Part shown: in pieces, positions 1-11,618 of the stretch
How the letters are laid out: each line of letters starts with the position of its first letter
Position numbering within the stretch: the first letter of the stretch is position 1
The notes under the pieces: generated by a model
What the model saw: the letters and a program-made list of their open reading frames with translations, nothing else
What the model was told of the DNA's origin: nothing
The model's database searches: none
From: Rhizophlyctis rosea
Lineage: Eukaryota; Chytridiomycota; Chytridiomycetes; Rhizophlyctidales; Rhizophlyctidaceae
Length of the DNA: 64,000 nucleotides
NCBI GenBank assembly: GCA_027596075.1
Contig: JADGJC010000109.1
Span: forward strand, 1 to 64,000
Direction: 5' to 3'
Program-made: the position numbers and the translations under genes

Positions 1-3000
1 GGATCAGGTGGTTGGTGAGGTTGGTGGAGGGGGTGAGATGAGCGTTGGGGGTGGGAGTGGGACGATTAGGCCTTTGGCGGCCAGTCATGAGCATATTCAG
101 ATGGATCGGAGTGAGAGTTTGGGGACTGAAAGTGTTGGGAGTAGTGTGGGGAGTCAGACTATGGGGAGGAGTGTTAGTGGGGAGGGTGGGGAGGGGCTGG
201 GCGTTGCGGGTGGATCGAGTGGAGGGAAGAAGAAGGGGTGGAGGAAGAAGGGGAAGAGTAAGGCGAAGGATAGGGGGAGTCCTATGCATGTTGATACTGG
301 GAAGGGGAAGGAGGAGTTTGGGTTGGGGAAGAAGGGGAAGGGGATTACGAGGACGTTGGAAGTCGAGACGATTCAGAGTCCTGTGTTTGGAAGTCCCCAG
401 ATTGGGCGGTTCACGAGTTTCTTCCGGAAGAAATCTGGTGGGGGCGGTGGTGGTGGTGGTGGGAGTAAAGAGGATGTTAGTGGCGGAAAGCCTATCGGTG
501 GGTCGGGAGACTTCCCACGAGAACCGGAAAAGGAGTTCGCGATCCCATCGTCACCAGCTACACCGACGACACCCAACCTCGGCAGCCCCTTCCCAACCGC
601 CTCAACACCGACCCCCGTCCCCCTCTCCACCTCCTCCCCAACAATCCCCATAGCCCGCTCAACCCCCTCCATAAAAGACTTCGAAATCATCAAACCAATC
701 TCCAAAGGCGCCTTCGGCTCCGTCTACCTCGCCAAAAAACGCACAACAGGAGACTACTTCGCTATCAAAGTTTTGAAAAAAGCAGACATGGTAGCGAAGA
801 ACCAAGTCATGAATATCAAGGCTGAGAGGATGATTCTAACGCAGTTGGATAGTCCTTTTGTTGTTAAGTTGTACTTCAGCTTTCAGAGTAGGGATAATTT
901 GTATTTGGTTATGGAGTATTTGAATGGAGGGGATTGTGCGGCGCTTGTGAAGGCTATGGGGCAGTTGGATGAGAAGTGGGCAAAGCAGTATGTTGCGGAG
1001 GTTTGTTTGGGGTTGGAGTTTTTGCATAGTAGGGGGATTGTGCATCGGTGAGTTTTTTTGTGGGGAGGTTTTGGGGGATTTTGTGGTTTCGGTGGTTTGT
1101 GTTGTTGAGGGTTTGGGGTGGGGAGAGTGTTTTGGTGCGATTTTGGGATGTTTTGATGACTAATCCTTGGCTGTATTGTAGTGACTTGAAACCGGACAAC
1201 ATGCTGATTGACGTCAACGGGCATGTGAAGTTGACGGATTTCGGATTGTCACGAGTCGGGTTCTTGGGACGGCGGGCGAGGGACGCGGCTTTGAATCCTA
1301 CGAACGGAAGTTTTGAAAGATTAAATGGTGGTGGAACGGCCGTTGTGACTGGTACAGGAGGAGGTCCAGGGGCCGTCACGTCATCCGCACCACCCGGCGT
1401 CACCATCTCCACGCACAGAACCGACTCACCAGCAACAGGCGGAAACAGCGCCGGAAGCACACCCACAACACCCAGCGGAGGAATGTTCAACTTCTCACCC
1501 TCAACATCCCTAGGCGTGACAGGCATTGCCCCATCACCTTTCAAATTACCCGAACCCTCTCACCCCATTTCCAGTATCAACATCCCCCCGCCTGGGTTTG
1601 GAAACACGATATCGGCGCCACATACGCCCAGTTCACCGTTTTTCCGAACGCATAGTAGGAGGAGTTCTGTTGCTAGTGTTGGGAGTACGGGGAGTGTTGA
1701 GGGGATTGCGGGGACGCCGCCGCTTTTTGGAGGGGTTGGGAGGTTGGAGAGGGTTGAGGGGAGTCGGGAGGGGAAGGCGTTTGTTGGAACGCCGGATTAT
1801 TTGGCGCCGGAGAGTATTTTGGGGTTGGGGCAGGGGACTAGTGTTGATTGGGTAAGTTTTTTTGTTTTCGTTGGCTTTATTTGTTTGAATTGATGGCTGT
1901 TTCGTTCGTCATTTTTTATTTTGTTTTTGTTCAAATAGTGGGCTGTTGGAGTGATACTGTACGAATTCCTGTACGGGTTTCCACCTTTCCATGCCGACAC
2001 CCCGTCCCAAGTATTCGAGAATATTCTTTGCAGACGAATCGATTGGGTGGAAGACGAGGTGGAAGTCTCTCCAGAAGCGCGGGATCTGATGGAGCGACTG
2101 ATGTGTCCGGATATTGATTCGCGGCTGGGATCACGGGGCGCAGCGGAGGTGAAGGCGCATCCATGGTTTGCGGATGTCGATTGGGACTCGGTGTACAGAG
2201 AGGAGGCGAGCTTCGTGCCAAAGGTTGCGGCGCCGGATGATACCACTTATTTTGATGATCGGGGAGCAGGAGGGAAGAGATTGGAGGATGCGGAGATTGA
2301 TGGCGGTGCGGGTGGGGCAGGGGCAGGTGGCCGTGCATCGCGAGGTGAAGATGGAGAAGGTGGAGATGATGGTGGTATGATTTCACCGGGACCGGGAAGT
2401 CCGGAGTCAGCGCGGAAGGAAGGGGTTCAGAAAGGGGATGATGGGAATGGTGGGCAGGCGGCGCCTGATTTTGGCGATTTTGTGTATAAGAATCTGCCGC
2501 TGTTGGAGAAGGCGAACAACGATTTGGTGAAAAAATTGCGGAGTGATTTGGGGCAGGATGGGGTGCGTGCCAGGCATCGGAGTTTGCCGGCGGGGGCGAT
2601 GGCGGCTACGGCGGCTGCGTTTAGGAGTATGAGTATTAGTGGGCCGAGTGGGGTTGAGGCGGCGGTTGCGGCTGCTTCTTCGGCGCCATCGATGCATGCT
2701 GGAGGGTTGTCGGTTCCGAAGGGAAGGCATTTGTCGCTTGTGGGAAGTCTGCCTCCCGTGGTGCCGATGCAGGTTGAGACGGCGCCGGCGTCGCCTGTCA
2801 TGGAAGGACCGCCACTGTCTGCGTTGGATATCCTGAAGTCTAAGCGTGGGTTCATTGATGTCTTACATGCGAGGAGAAATTCCATGCCATCACGGTTACG
2901 GGCTGGAATACCTGGTGGGCCGGTAGAGGCGGGTGCACCTGGTGCGGCGACGATACCGGAACAACCCTCGCAGGCGGACCTGCCACCCGTTGGGGTTGTA

Positions 3001-3716
3001 CCACCAGAAGGAGGGCAAGGGGAAGTGCAACCTTTGGCGACAATAGCACAGAAGCCACCTGTGTCGCCAGTCACAGCACCGACGCCACAAGCGGGTATGG
3101 TTCTTGCTGCGTTAGGCAGGCCGATGGATGTGCTCATTGCGGACGATAACCCGGTATCGTGTAAGATCTTGGAGAAGATGTTGACGATGCTGAGTTGTCG
3201 GTGTGTTATGGTTCGCAATGGTGCGGAGGCGATTCGGTGTGCGTTGGGGGATGTGAAGTTTGATGTTATTTTTATGGATATTCGTATGCCTATTGGTATG
3301 TTTATTGCTCTTCATTCCTCCGTGATTATGTGCACATGTCTGAATAAATCCCACCCACAGTTGACGGCGAAACAGCAGCACGAATGATCAAATCCACGAA
3401 AAACGTCAACCAGACCACCCCGATTGTCGCTATCACGGCCTATGAGCAGACCTTCCAGCTCAGTCAGCAGTTTGATGATACGATGAGCAAGCCTATCACG
3501 AAGGATATGGTGTTGAAGATTTTGATGGCGGTGGCGGGACAGCAGCAGCAGCAGGCGCAGATGGCTATTGGTGGGGGAGGGGAGGGTGGGGGCAGTGGGA
3601 CGCCACCAGGGCATATATCGGTGCAGGGAATACCCAGGGGTGTGAGGGATCGGATGACGGCTTTGGAGAAGAAGGGGTTTGGGGATAGTATTACGAATGT
3701 TGCGTGTGTTGAGTAG
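1..3716 (+). CDS. Rim15/Cek1-type AGC kinase with C-terminal receiver domain (5' partial)
   Basis: The frame is open to the left edge, so the N-terminus lies outside the window. Exons end or start at 1047/1182, 1851/1939 and 3295/3361 (GT-AG), with stop TAG at 3714. A low-complexity Gly/Ser/Lys-rich region precedes an AGC kinase domain: Gly loop [13 protein letters not shown] near 692-731, VAIK-type lysine in [16 protein letters not shown] across intron 1, DFGLSR at about 1239. An insert of about 170 residues separates DFG from GTPDYLAPE (about 1785), as in Rim15 and fission yeast Cek1. The C-lobe continues to HPWF (2158). At 3121-3540 lies a response-regulator receiver domain (VLIADDN, FMDIRMP with phospho-acceptor Asp, VAITAYE, SKPI). 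In yeasts this family links nutrient and stress signals to quiescence. Orthology rests on architecture; the PAS or zinc-finger part of Rim15 cannot be seen here. Confidence 0.9.
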
Positions 3717-4572
3717 GGGGGAAGGGTGAATGATGAATGTGGGGGGACGATTCGGGGCTTTTGTGGGGCAAGATTGGTTGGGTGGCTTTTTCTTTCTTAT
3801 GTACAGGTTTTTTTTATGTTTTTCTTGTCTTTCCAATTTTTTCTTTCTGTTGTTTTTTCTGTTGGGAAGGCTTATTCTTAGCGGACTGTTACAGTCCTTT
3901 TTGTGTATATTTTTCAATCCGATGATCGCTGGCTTGGTCCAAGTGTTGCGAATGTTGATGGAACGGTTTGTCGATGCGGATATGAATTATTCTGGTGGAG
4001 TGGAAAGGGGCTGAAGTGATGCGAGATTTGGATTGCAATTTGACATCGGATGGAGGGCGGAGTCTATTCTTGGTGCATCGTTCACAAGCTGGGCGCATCC
4101 TGAACCACATGTGGAGCAAACTACCCAACCAGCCAATTGCCATCCGACTCGTATATGTTTGCCTGCTGCGGACGCCTGCACAGTTGATACCTAATGTGCA
4201 TTATGGTGCAAAAGGCAAGATGTCTGCCCACCACCATCGTGACAAACCTGGGGAGCATGTGGGAGAGAGGCGAAGGAGAAAAATCGAGGAGCAGGCCCGG
4301 CTGCAGTTGTCACTGCAGGGACCGAACCAGTGACTGTTGGACCCAGTGTACACTGGGGGTCCCTCCGCGCAATTGCTACGCCATGCTCCTAAGGACAGTC
4401 ACGGACGGAGCTGCGTTGGACTTGGACTCAGCCCACCCTCCGCCTTCGGAGACCGCCGAGGCAGTTGGTGCTTTAACCAAGCCACTGGCCGTCAAACTCA
4501 CCTTCGTTTTTGAATGATCTTGTCTAAGTAGTTCTTTTCCGTCTTACCACTTCTTGACAGCAAACGACAGAC
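3717..4572. other. Intergenic region, no convincing gene
   Basis: Holds the pyrimidine-rich 3' flank of the kinase gene and, at 4305-4395, a tRNA-like element listed separately. Open frames at 3995-4333 and 4194-4517 have no recognisable domain and look non-coding. Confidence 0.5.
4305..4395 (-). repeat. tRNA-derived (SINE-like) element with A and B boxes
   Basis: Read on the minus strand, TGGCGTAGCAATTGCG (about 4384-4368) resembles a Pol III A box, and GGTTCGGTCCC (about 4328-4318) resembles a B box, about 40 nt apart as in tRNA promoters. A perfect hairpin CCCAGTG-TA-CACTGGG sits between them. No complete cloverleaf can be drawn, so this is not called a tRNA gene. The A-box core GTAGCAATTGC recurs in the element at 18890, suggesting a dispersed tRNA-derived family. 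Confidence 0.4.
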
Positions 4573-6429
4573 ATGTATGTCATTGTTGCATCAGGTTCCG
4601 GCACCCTAAGGTTGCCCATCAATAATCTAACTTCTGTCAAGAACCTGCTGGAGGAAGCTACAGCGGCCTTTGATGTACACAAGCCCTTTGTGCAGGCCAG
4701 GACCATCGAGGATGCGGTTCTTGGTACAGAAAGTTTGCTCAGTCGGGTGGTTGATAGCGGCGAGGTGAGGCTAACTAAAATAGGAATGGTCAGTCGCTGC
4801 TTGTGCTTCTGATACTTAAATTGTTCGTTTTTGTTGGAAGAGAGTGCGAGTCTTCACGGCTGAAGAGGTTGCATCATATCCGCTTGCGGTAGACCAGTAC
4901 TTCACCTACCAACAAGCACCAGCGCGGGTCGCTGCACAGCCAACATTGTCGATTGGGGAAGAAGTTGATGATCAGCAGGATCATGTAGTGGAGGCGCCAA
5001 CAGATAATGCCATCACCCGCCCTCGGATTGGTGAACCTCACGATGACCAGTCCCCCGTGGTGTACATCTCCTATTCCTGGAGGGATTGCAATGATCCACC
5101 TCTAAATACCGCCGAGTCCCTCGACCGCTCTATAATTCAAATGGACCCCAGAAGTCCGCGCCACGTTGCGCAACAGCTGAGAGAACAAGGGATCGCGGTG
5201 TGAATCGACAGATTCAGGGTTGGGGAACCTATGAATCAACAGATGGTTAACGGTCTGCACCAATGTATGTAGTCAAGAGACTGCTGACGTCTTCCTAACG
5301 AGAGCAGGTCATCTAAAAGCAAAATACTTTCTTTTTAGGCCATCTAGTGATTCCTTTCATCACACCAAACTACGCCGGCAGCCCAAACTGTTCCCGAGAG
5401 TGGTACTACACACAGAATAATCGCATACCAGTTTTACCCGTCATTCACTCCTACGGATTGCTGTACAATATGGAAACTCCCTCTGCGCGACACCTGGTTT
5501 TTAGTATTGGTGATTTGACGCTTCATGATTTGAGAGTTGGCGCACCGGACTGGTCGGCAACGGCGGAAATGGAACGTCTGGTCAGGGCCATCATGGACGG
5601 GTTGAAAAACGTCAGAAAGCCGAAACCGTTCGTCCCTTTGGTACGAAGTGCACTCCCTGCGCCCCCGGATACCGAATTGTCCCTTTGGTACGAAGTGCAC
5701 TCCCTGCGCCCCCGGATACCGAATGTGCTGTGCTAGATACAATTTTGGCTGGGTGAGCCATGTCATTTCGGATGTCAAGGGATTCCATCTTGCTGAGAAG
5801 AACCTGTATTCAACCACTTCTTTCAGGGTAATCAGTTCACCAGATTTGGATACGCCGGCAGTCACAGCATTCCAACAACAAAATCCGAACTTTGAAATTT
5901 TCTTGTCGTATTGTTGGGATAACTCCCTCTCTGCTCGTACACGGATGGGGAAGGAGGCCGCTGCGGGTATCATGGATCCGAGGGTGCTAGCTGTCGTGTT
6001 GCAGCATCTGGGCTTCAAAATTTGGGCAGACCATGAAAACTTACGGGGTGGGATGCATTTCTTCGGTGATATTGCGGCCGGCATTGAAAGATGTAAGTTG
6101 TGTTTTGACGTATGAAGTCAGTGGTAATGGGGCTCGGCTGACCGGATGACGTTCATCAAAAACTAGCGAGCTGCTTCATCCCCTGCCTCTCCGACGAATA
6201 CGCCATCTCCACAGTCTGTCAGAAAGAATTATTCATGGCTTCTAAGATGAACAAACACATTTTACCAGTTGTTGTTGGACGGGCGAAGGGAGAGAGGGAG
6301 TTCAGCTGGAAGTGGCAGAAGACTGCGGTTGGATTTGTGGTTGAGAATGCTTTGTATGTTGATATGACTGTTGCGGAAGACATTGTTATGAGGGTTGTCG
6401 AGCTTGTTGGGGCATTGGTTGGGGGATAG
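4573..6429 (+). pseudogene. Tandem TIR-domain protein, disrupted
   Basis: Splicing gives exons 4573-4764, 4841-5264, 5339-5752, 5827-6092 and 6167-6429, all GT-AG. An unrecognised N-terminal segment (about residues 1-85, possibly ubiquitin-like) is followed by two TIR domains. TIR 1 has the start VVYISYSW (about 5060) and a later strand IPFITPNYAGS (about 5350). TIR 2 has FEIFLSYCWD (about 5892), FKIWADHENL (about 6020) and CFIPCLSDEY (about 6174). TIR domains act as NADases or as signalling adaptors. Two lesions break the frame: TGA at 5201-5203, where the other TIR has a Trp after LGFKI, and a 47-nt tandem duplication at 5633-5726 that shifts the frame. Ignoring one copy of the duplication, the frame and splice phase run smoothly into TIR 2, so the duplication looks recent. 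Either a young pseudogene, a null allele or an assembly artefact. Confidence 0.8.
5633..5726 (+). repeat. 47-nt tandem duplication inside the TIR gene
   Basis: The stretch beginning TCCCTTTGGTACGAAG at 5633 is repeated from 5680, with about 45 identical bases at an offset of 47. Because 47 is not a multiple of three, it frameshifts the host gene between its two TIR domains. Near identity of the copies argues for a recent event or an assembly error. Confidence 0.9.
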
Positions 6430-7553
6430 AAGAGAGATGCAAGGGTGGAGTAGGGTAAATGGACGCGCAGGGCAACACTACTCTGTAAAGACTTTGCTTG
6501 GATACATTGGGAAGAACAAGACATTGGGAGTTTGTATCACAGAATCAGGTATCGTCATGTACCATACTGCCGGACTTCGTGATTGTTCATCACAATCTGG
6601 ACCACCACCCTATTTCAGCACATGTACTGCCAATCCACCGTCGTAGCTCTGATTTTCATGCGTCACGTGAGCAGCCGCCATTTGAGCAGCAGCAAAAACA
6701 ATCAATCTTCAGAGTTCCTACTTCAGCAGCTGCCCATACTCTGTCTTCATAAGTTTAACTCATGCACGGCGCTGGAGAAGCAATGGCATTCGACGTAGTG
6801 CTACCCAAGGAAGTATGAGATGAGGCCATTAAATGCACTCTCAAAAAAAGTAACTTGTCGCTGGACGAGAATCGTCAGTACGGCCCTCATCTTAACCACC
6901 AAACAGCGCTGTCGGAGCCTTCTTACCATATTATGACTCGATAATCCGTTGTAGTAAGGATATGACTGATGCTCAAATACCGAAAATGGATCAAATCCAT
7001 ACACATCTCTTTCATTAGCAGGACCTCATATCAAAAGACATCAATACTGGTTGCGTCTTGACCTTTGGGTTACCAATTCGGACTTGGTGCCGATCTCACC
7101 CAATCCCAAGATGACAAATTGAGGAAATCTACAAAGTCTGCGCAATGGGCAAACCATGGAACTATGGAAGTGCTCACGAGGACGAGGAAAATATTGCTTT
7201 CCACGCTACTGACCTGCAATGGATTTGCTGGACAGAAGGAACATACGCCTATACGCCCGCCTGGAAATGTAAACAGAAGACTTTTTTGTGTTTACTGGCG
7301 GCTTACATAATCCAGTTCTGGAACAATGTCTCAATGTTTACATGTTCGAGCATGGTATCATGTGAGGTGCAAATTTCTTGTTGTTGGTTGATTTGTGCTA
7401 TGCCTCTTTATATATATTGTTGGGAACGCAATTATGTGACGTTTCACCCCTACGCTGGACGGTCTCTTGCTACTTCACATACTGTTCGACCACCATCTCA
7501 TTTGAACCCCCAACTTCACTACTCGTCCCATATCAAACCCAACATAACTGAAA
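6430..7553. other. Intergenic region without supported gene
   Basis: About 1.1 kb. A frame at 7145-7606 (153 codons) is open but has no domain and overlaps the start of the next candidate. Nothing else stands out. Confidence 0.4.
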
Positions 7554-7829
7554 ATGGTCCCACCACCAACACAACTCCACCCGCCCCACTTCCTAACAGA
7601 CTTTGAGCCCATCCCACTAAAAACCTTCGCGTCATGGACCGCATCCATCGTCTTCGTATTATTCGTCCTCATCATGATGGTGGCGAGACTGTCTCGGAGC
7701 GGCGGAAAGGCACATGGAGATGTTGAGAGGGGGGTACGGAAAGACGCAACCGTTAGTGAAGGAGGGGTGGCAAAGTCTATGGTTGTGAAGCGGAGGAGTT
7801 TGGGGAATGTTATGGGGGATTTTGCGTGA
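7554..7829 (+). CDS. Small single-pass membrane protein (hypothetical)
   Basis: A 91-residue intronless frame opens with a Pro-rich segment (MVPPPTQLHPPHF), has one hydrophobic helix (about residues 28-46, ASIVFVLFVLIMMVARL), then a basic/polar tail. The topology is plausible for a short membrane protein, and the codons start C-rich and become G-rich as in clear genes of this window. No family is recognised and chance cannot be excluded. Confidence 0.35.
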   Translation: MVPPPTQLHPPHFLTDFEPIPLKTFASWTASIVFVLFVLIMMVARLSRSGGKAHGDVERGVRKDATVSEGGVAKSMVVKRRSLGNVMGDFA

Positions 7830-9080
7830 TTGAAGTGAGGGGGCGCGATGGTAGTTTGGATAGCATTAATCGAGGTCATCGGTATGGTAGTTCTGGCTGT
7901 AATGGTGGACACTTGAAATATGTAATTTGTTTATACCTTCTGTACTTATTCCTACTTCGTCTTCTCCCTTTGATACTCTGCTATCCTCTGATGCATGCAT
8001 TCGTACTGCCTCTGGTGGGGAGGAAGAGCGTTGGGGCGGATTCTGGCAACGGTGCCCTCATGCAGGGATCAAATGTTCAATCCCATCATCCATCGGTTCA
8101 GGTGTCCTTCTCCTTTCCCTCCAGCCTAGCTCTTCTCTCATACCCCCCTACTCAGGCTTCAGCCAGCATACTCGGCTTCATCCCGATGCCCTTCGAATGC
8201 CTCATAAATGCCTTCTTCCCTAGCCATCTACATGCCCACGATGAGTTCTGACAGCAGTACGAAATTAAAGTATCAACATATCGCTTATGGCGACATACGT
8301 CAAGATCAAGGCGTTTGATAGTGATTTCAAATGGTCTCGCTGCACGACTTTTGCGGCATCATATGACGGGTCGACGACTTGAACATCACTCCAGCAGCGG
8401 AGACTCCGAAGTCGGAGACTCGGAGCATCTTACACTTCTCTTACCGGTTTAACCGTATTCGAAGCATTTGTCAGGTGCGTGCTAGAATTGGTCAGCGTCA
8501 AAGCCCCAAGTAGAATGCATAGCGGCGAAAGTGGCGAATGACGGACGTCCGAACTCGGGACGGTAATTCGATACGTGGAGGTCTTCAATAAGTGAATGTT
8601 GTTTGTCCGCGGCCAAAGCCAGAGCCAATGATGAGGTCTGCTCAATAGCATTGACCGCATTAACTACTCAATTGCTGGTGCAAGAAAAAGTGCCTGACGC
8701 GCGGGGTCTACTGGGGCCAGGGCATCTCCCGACGATAATCCGGGTGAGCCCCAGTTCAAAAAGGCGAAATGGATCTGCTGCGCCGCTGCCGCGGGATCAA
8801 CTTTGAGTCCACATCGGTCGGGTATGGGGGCACAGTCATGTAACCGAGAATGACAGCGAGCACCAACGCTGCGACTGCCGGAGTGCGGAGAAACGCGTGG
8901 GAACAAACCCAATCCACATCTCTTCGCAACTTTCATACGAGGAGAATGTAATATTATATAAGAGCCCGGCGTCCATCGCCTATTCCTAGCTCATAACCAC
9001 ATGTACACATACCGTCGGATTCACCAGTAACAAGCTTCCTTCCCCAACGTCAGACTTCAAACGAAACAAATTCCCTCACC
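7830..9080. other. Intergenic region with promoter of the next gene
   Basis: No gene is supported on either strand. A short direct repetition of a GGAGACTC-type motif lies near 8398-8425. A TATA element near 8954 lies about 120 nt before the NmrA-like start codon. Confidence 0.4.
8954..8963 (+). promoter_or_regulatory. TATA-box-like element
   Basis: TTATATAAGA lies about 120 nt upstream of the ATG at 9081 with no other gene between. Assignment is by motif and position only. Confidence 0.45.
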
Positions 9081-10236
9081 ATGACTGGGCCCGAATACAT
9101 CACCAAAGTCGCAATCATCGGGGTACGTCCATCATTCGCCACTCGCACTGTCATCACGTGCATCAATCTAATTCCCCAAATCACAGGCGTCCGGCAACAG
9201 CGGCTCCTTCATGACCGACGCCCTCCTCGCCACCGGCAAGCACACCATTACAGCCATCACCCGTGCCGACAGCAAAGCCACCTTTGCGAACGGCGTTCTT
9301 GTTGCTCGCGTTGACTACGCTAAGCCCGAAACCCTGGTCGAAGCACTTCGCGGCCACGAGGCGTTGATCATCACATTGGGCGCCAGGGGTGTCGACCATG
9401 ATTTGGAGTTTAAGATTGTTGCTGCGGCGGGTGAAGCTGGTGTTGAGTATATTATCCCGAATGATTGGAGTACGGATACGGGGAATGAGGAGTTGATGAA
9501 GGATATGTTCTTGTTTGTGCCTAAGGGTGAGAACAGCCCGGGTGTAGTCTCTTTGATACAATTCACTGATACGGTCATTACTACAGTCAAGCTGCGCGAA
9601 GCCATCAAAGAATTGGGCAAGAGCAAGTACATTTCTATCGCTACGGGCTTTTGGTACGAATGGAGTTTGGCGTTCGAGGGCGCATACGGCTTCAACTTCA
9701 AAGACCGTCATGTGACGTTCTTCAACAAGGGGGAGAACAAGATTACTACATCGACGTGGCCTCAGGTATGGAGCAGTTGGATTCGTTCTGACATTCATCG
9801 TTGCCAAGCATGCTCACAAATCCTCCATTTCCAAACACAGGTCGGCCGCGCCGTCGCCTCCCTCCTCTCCCTCCCCAAAACCGGCCCAAACTCCCTCTCA
9901 ACCTACGCAAACACCATAGTCTACATCTCCTCCTTCCGCATCTCCCAAAAAGACATGTTCGAGTCCGTCCTTCGCGTTACCAACACCACCGAATCTGACT
10001 GGAAGATCACGTACCAAGATGCTAGAGAGCGGTTTAACCACGCTTTGGCCAACATGAAGACTGACCATAACGAATTTGCCAAGTGGATGTATAGTAGGCA
10101 CTTTTTTGATGATGGGTTTGGGGATGTGACGGGGAAGGGGTTGGCGAATAAGGCGCTTGGGTTGCCGGAGGATGAAGATTTGGATGAGGCTACGAGGAGG
10201 GGGATTGAGAGGAGTGCTAATCCGTGGGGTCAGTAG
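9081..10236 (+). CDS. NmrA-like / isoflavone-reductase-like NAD(P)-binding protein
   Basis: Exons 9081-9122, 9187-9526, 9587-9765 and 9841-10236; the second intron (60 nt) and third (75 nt) are multiples of three and stay open. The first splice restores the dinucleotide-binding loop IIGASGNSG at residues 11-19. It is followed by FANGVLVARVDY (variable residues then the Asp-Tyr strand) and ALIITLGARG, with IIPNDWSTD in the position where related proteins have the PSEFG-type segment. The product is about 320 residues, usual for atypical short-chain reductases of the PCBER/NmrA type, which are cytosolic reductases or redox sensors of secondary metabolism. The substrate cannot be deduced. Confidence 0.85.
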
Positions 10237-10774
10237 ATCTATATAACGTAGAGAGATCTTGGCTTATTGTTTCTTTGGGATGTATATGCTGTACCTGTCC
10301 TGCAATATAAGTTTACTTGAAGTTTATAAATTCGCAACAGCATGAAGTGGGCTTCCTGGGGTGAGAGGTGTTGAGTGAGCACAAAATTGCAGTGCCGGTT
10401 AGTGGCGCATAACGCTGTATGGGCCAATGGCGTGGATTCAAACAACCTGGCGAACAAAAGGCTAACAGCCATGCTGGGACCGATCCAGGATGCAGGAACG
10501 TTTCATTCTGAAACAACATTACCCGAGTGTATGCCGAGAAGACTTGAGACCTTTCCCATCCCAATGCTATCACATTCATTCTTCTACAACGTTCTATACA
10601 CAATGTTTCAAACAATGCCACCCCCGTCTGGAGAGCACGATCATTCTTTTGACTTTTCGTGTAAGAACGGTGCTACAAAATCGTATAAGTTCACGCACGT
10701 TCCACGCGGAGAACTCACATATCCTCAACCTCACAAAACTTTTGCATTGCCAGCCCCAAGATCACCCCTATATT
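10237..10774. other. Intergenic region
   Basis: Frames run through this stretch upstream of the glycosyltransferase-like start, but their composition is non-coding. Nothing else supported. Confidence 0.35.
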
Positions 10775-11618
10775 ATGGCGTCCATGATTGCTCTATGCGC
10801 ATCACATTTAGATAGCACCGTTCGCTACCAGCGCTTCGTGAAAATGGTGGAGAGCGCCCATGCCCAAACCCAACCTTGCCCAGTCCACATATCTCTGAGC
10901 TTCGGCGATCAAATCAGTGCCTTCGACCGAACCGCTCTTCTGAACACTGTGGCGGGGTACCCAAACATCTACATATACGTGCGAGATCAACAACTTGCCC
11001 AGTTTGAACACTATGCCACCCTATGCGATCTTCACATTGACCAAAATACCCTAATCGCCTTCACTGACGATGACGACGAATGGCACCCGCAAAGGATCGA
11101 GTTTTACCAAGAGGCCATTTCTCGCTTGCCGGAAGAACAGCAGCGTCTCGGGTGCATTAGATTTCACAATTCACAAACAGAAAGCAATAGGTTCACTGTT
11201 CTCGAATACGTCGACTGCATCTGTCCGTACCCCCGACTTCCGGAAATTCTTCACCATCGTACCTCCTGTCCTTTTGTGTTTCAAATATGCCGACATACTC
11301 TTTGCGACGTTCTTGCAACAAAATCGTCACCACCTCCGCCATACCAACGAGACCAGCAGAATGTCCTTCCGAGAGTATGCTTTTCTCCAAAGGTTGGTGG
11401 AGGACGAGGCAGGGCTTCAGCTTTGCAAGTGTCCCACCAGCACCTCAAAAGAAGTGCAAGAATGGATTGTTAAGCAGCTGGTTTCAGATGAGTTGGCTAG
11501 TCGAAGCAGGGGCCAAGAAGCGGTGCAGATGGTCAAGCGGCTTGTAGATGAATTTTACAAGAGTGAGTTTGGGAGAATGTTGAAGCAGACGGCGTTGAAG
11601 TCGGTGCTCCTTCCGTAG
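10775..11618 (+). pseudogene. Glycosyltransferase-family-2-like protein, frameshifted
   Basis: Starting at ATG 10775 (MASMIALCAS), the frame runs through TDDDDEWHPQR (about 11064), an acidic cluster like the DxD-containing nucleotide-sugar site of GT-A enzymes. At the CCCCC run 11230-11234 the sense frame moves by one base; downstream coding continues (DFRKFFTIVPPVLLC, then SFREYAFLQRLVEDEAG) to TAG at 11618. One C fewer would give about 280 continuous residues. Either a homopolymer sequencing error or a real one-base insertion. No signal peptide is evident. The GT2 assignment rests on the acidic motif and its hydrophobic context only. Confidence 0.55.

Noticed and set aside
7145..7606. 153-codon plus-strand frame rich in Cys and aromatic residues
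   Set aside because: No domain, no signal peptide, overlaps a better candidate start at 7554.
10385..10460. tRNA-like words (GTTAGTGGCGCATAACGC ... GTGGATTCAAAC) suggesting another Pol III element
   Set aside because: Box spacing and flanking complementarity are poor, and the core shared by the other elements is absent.
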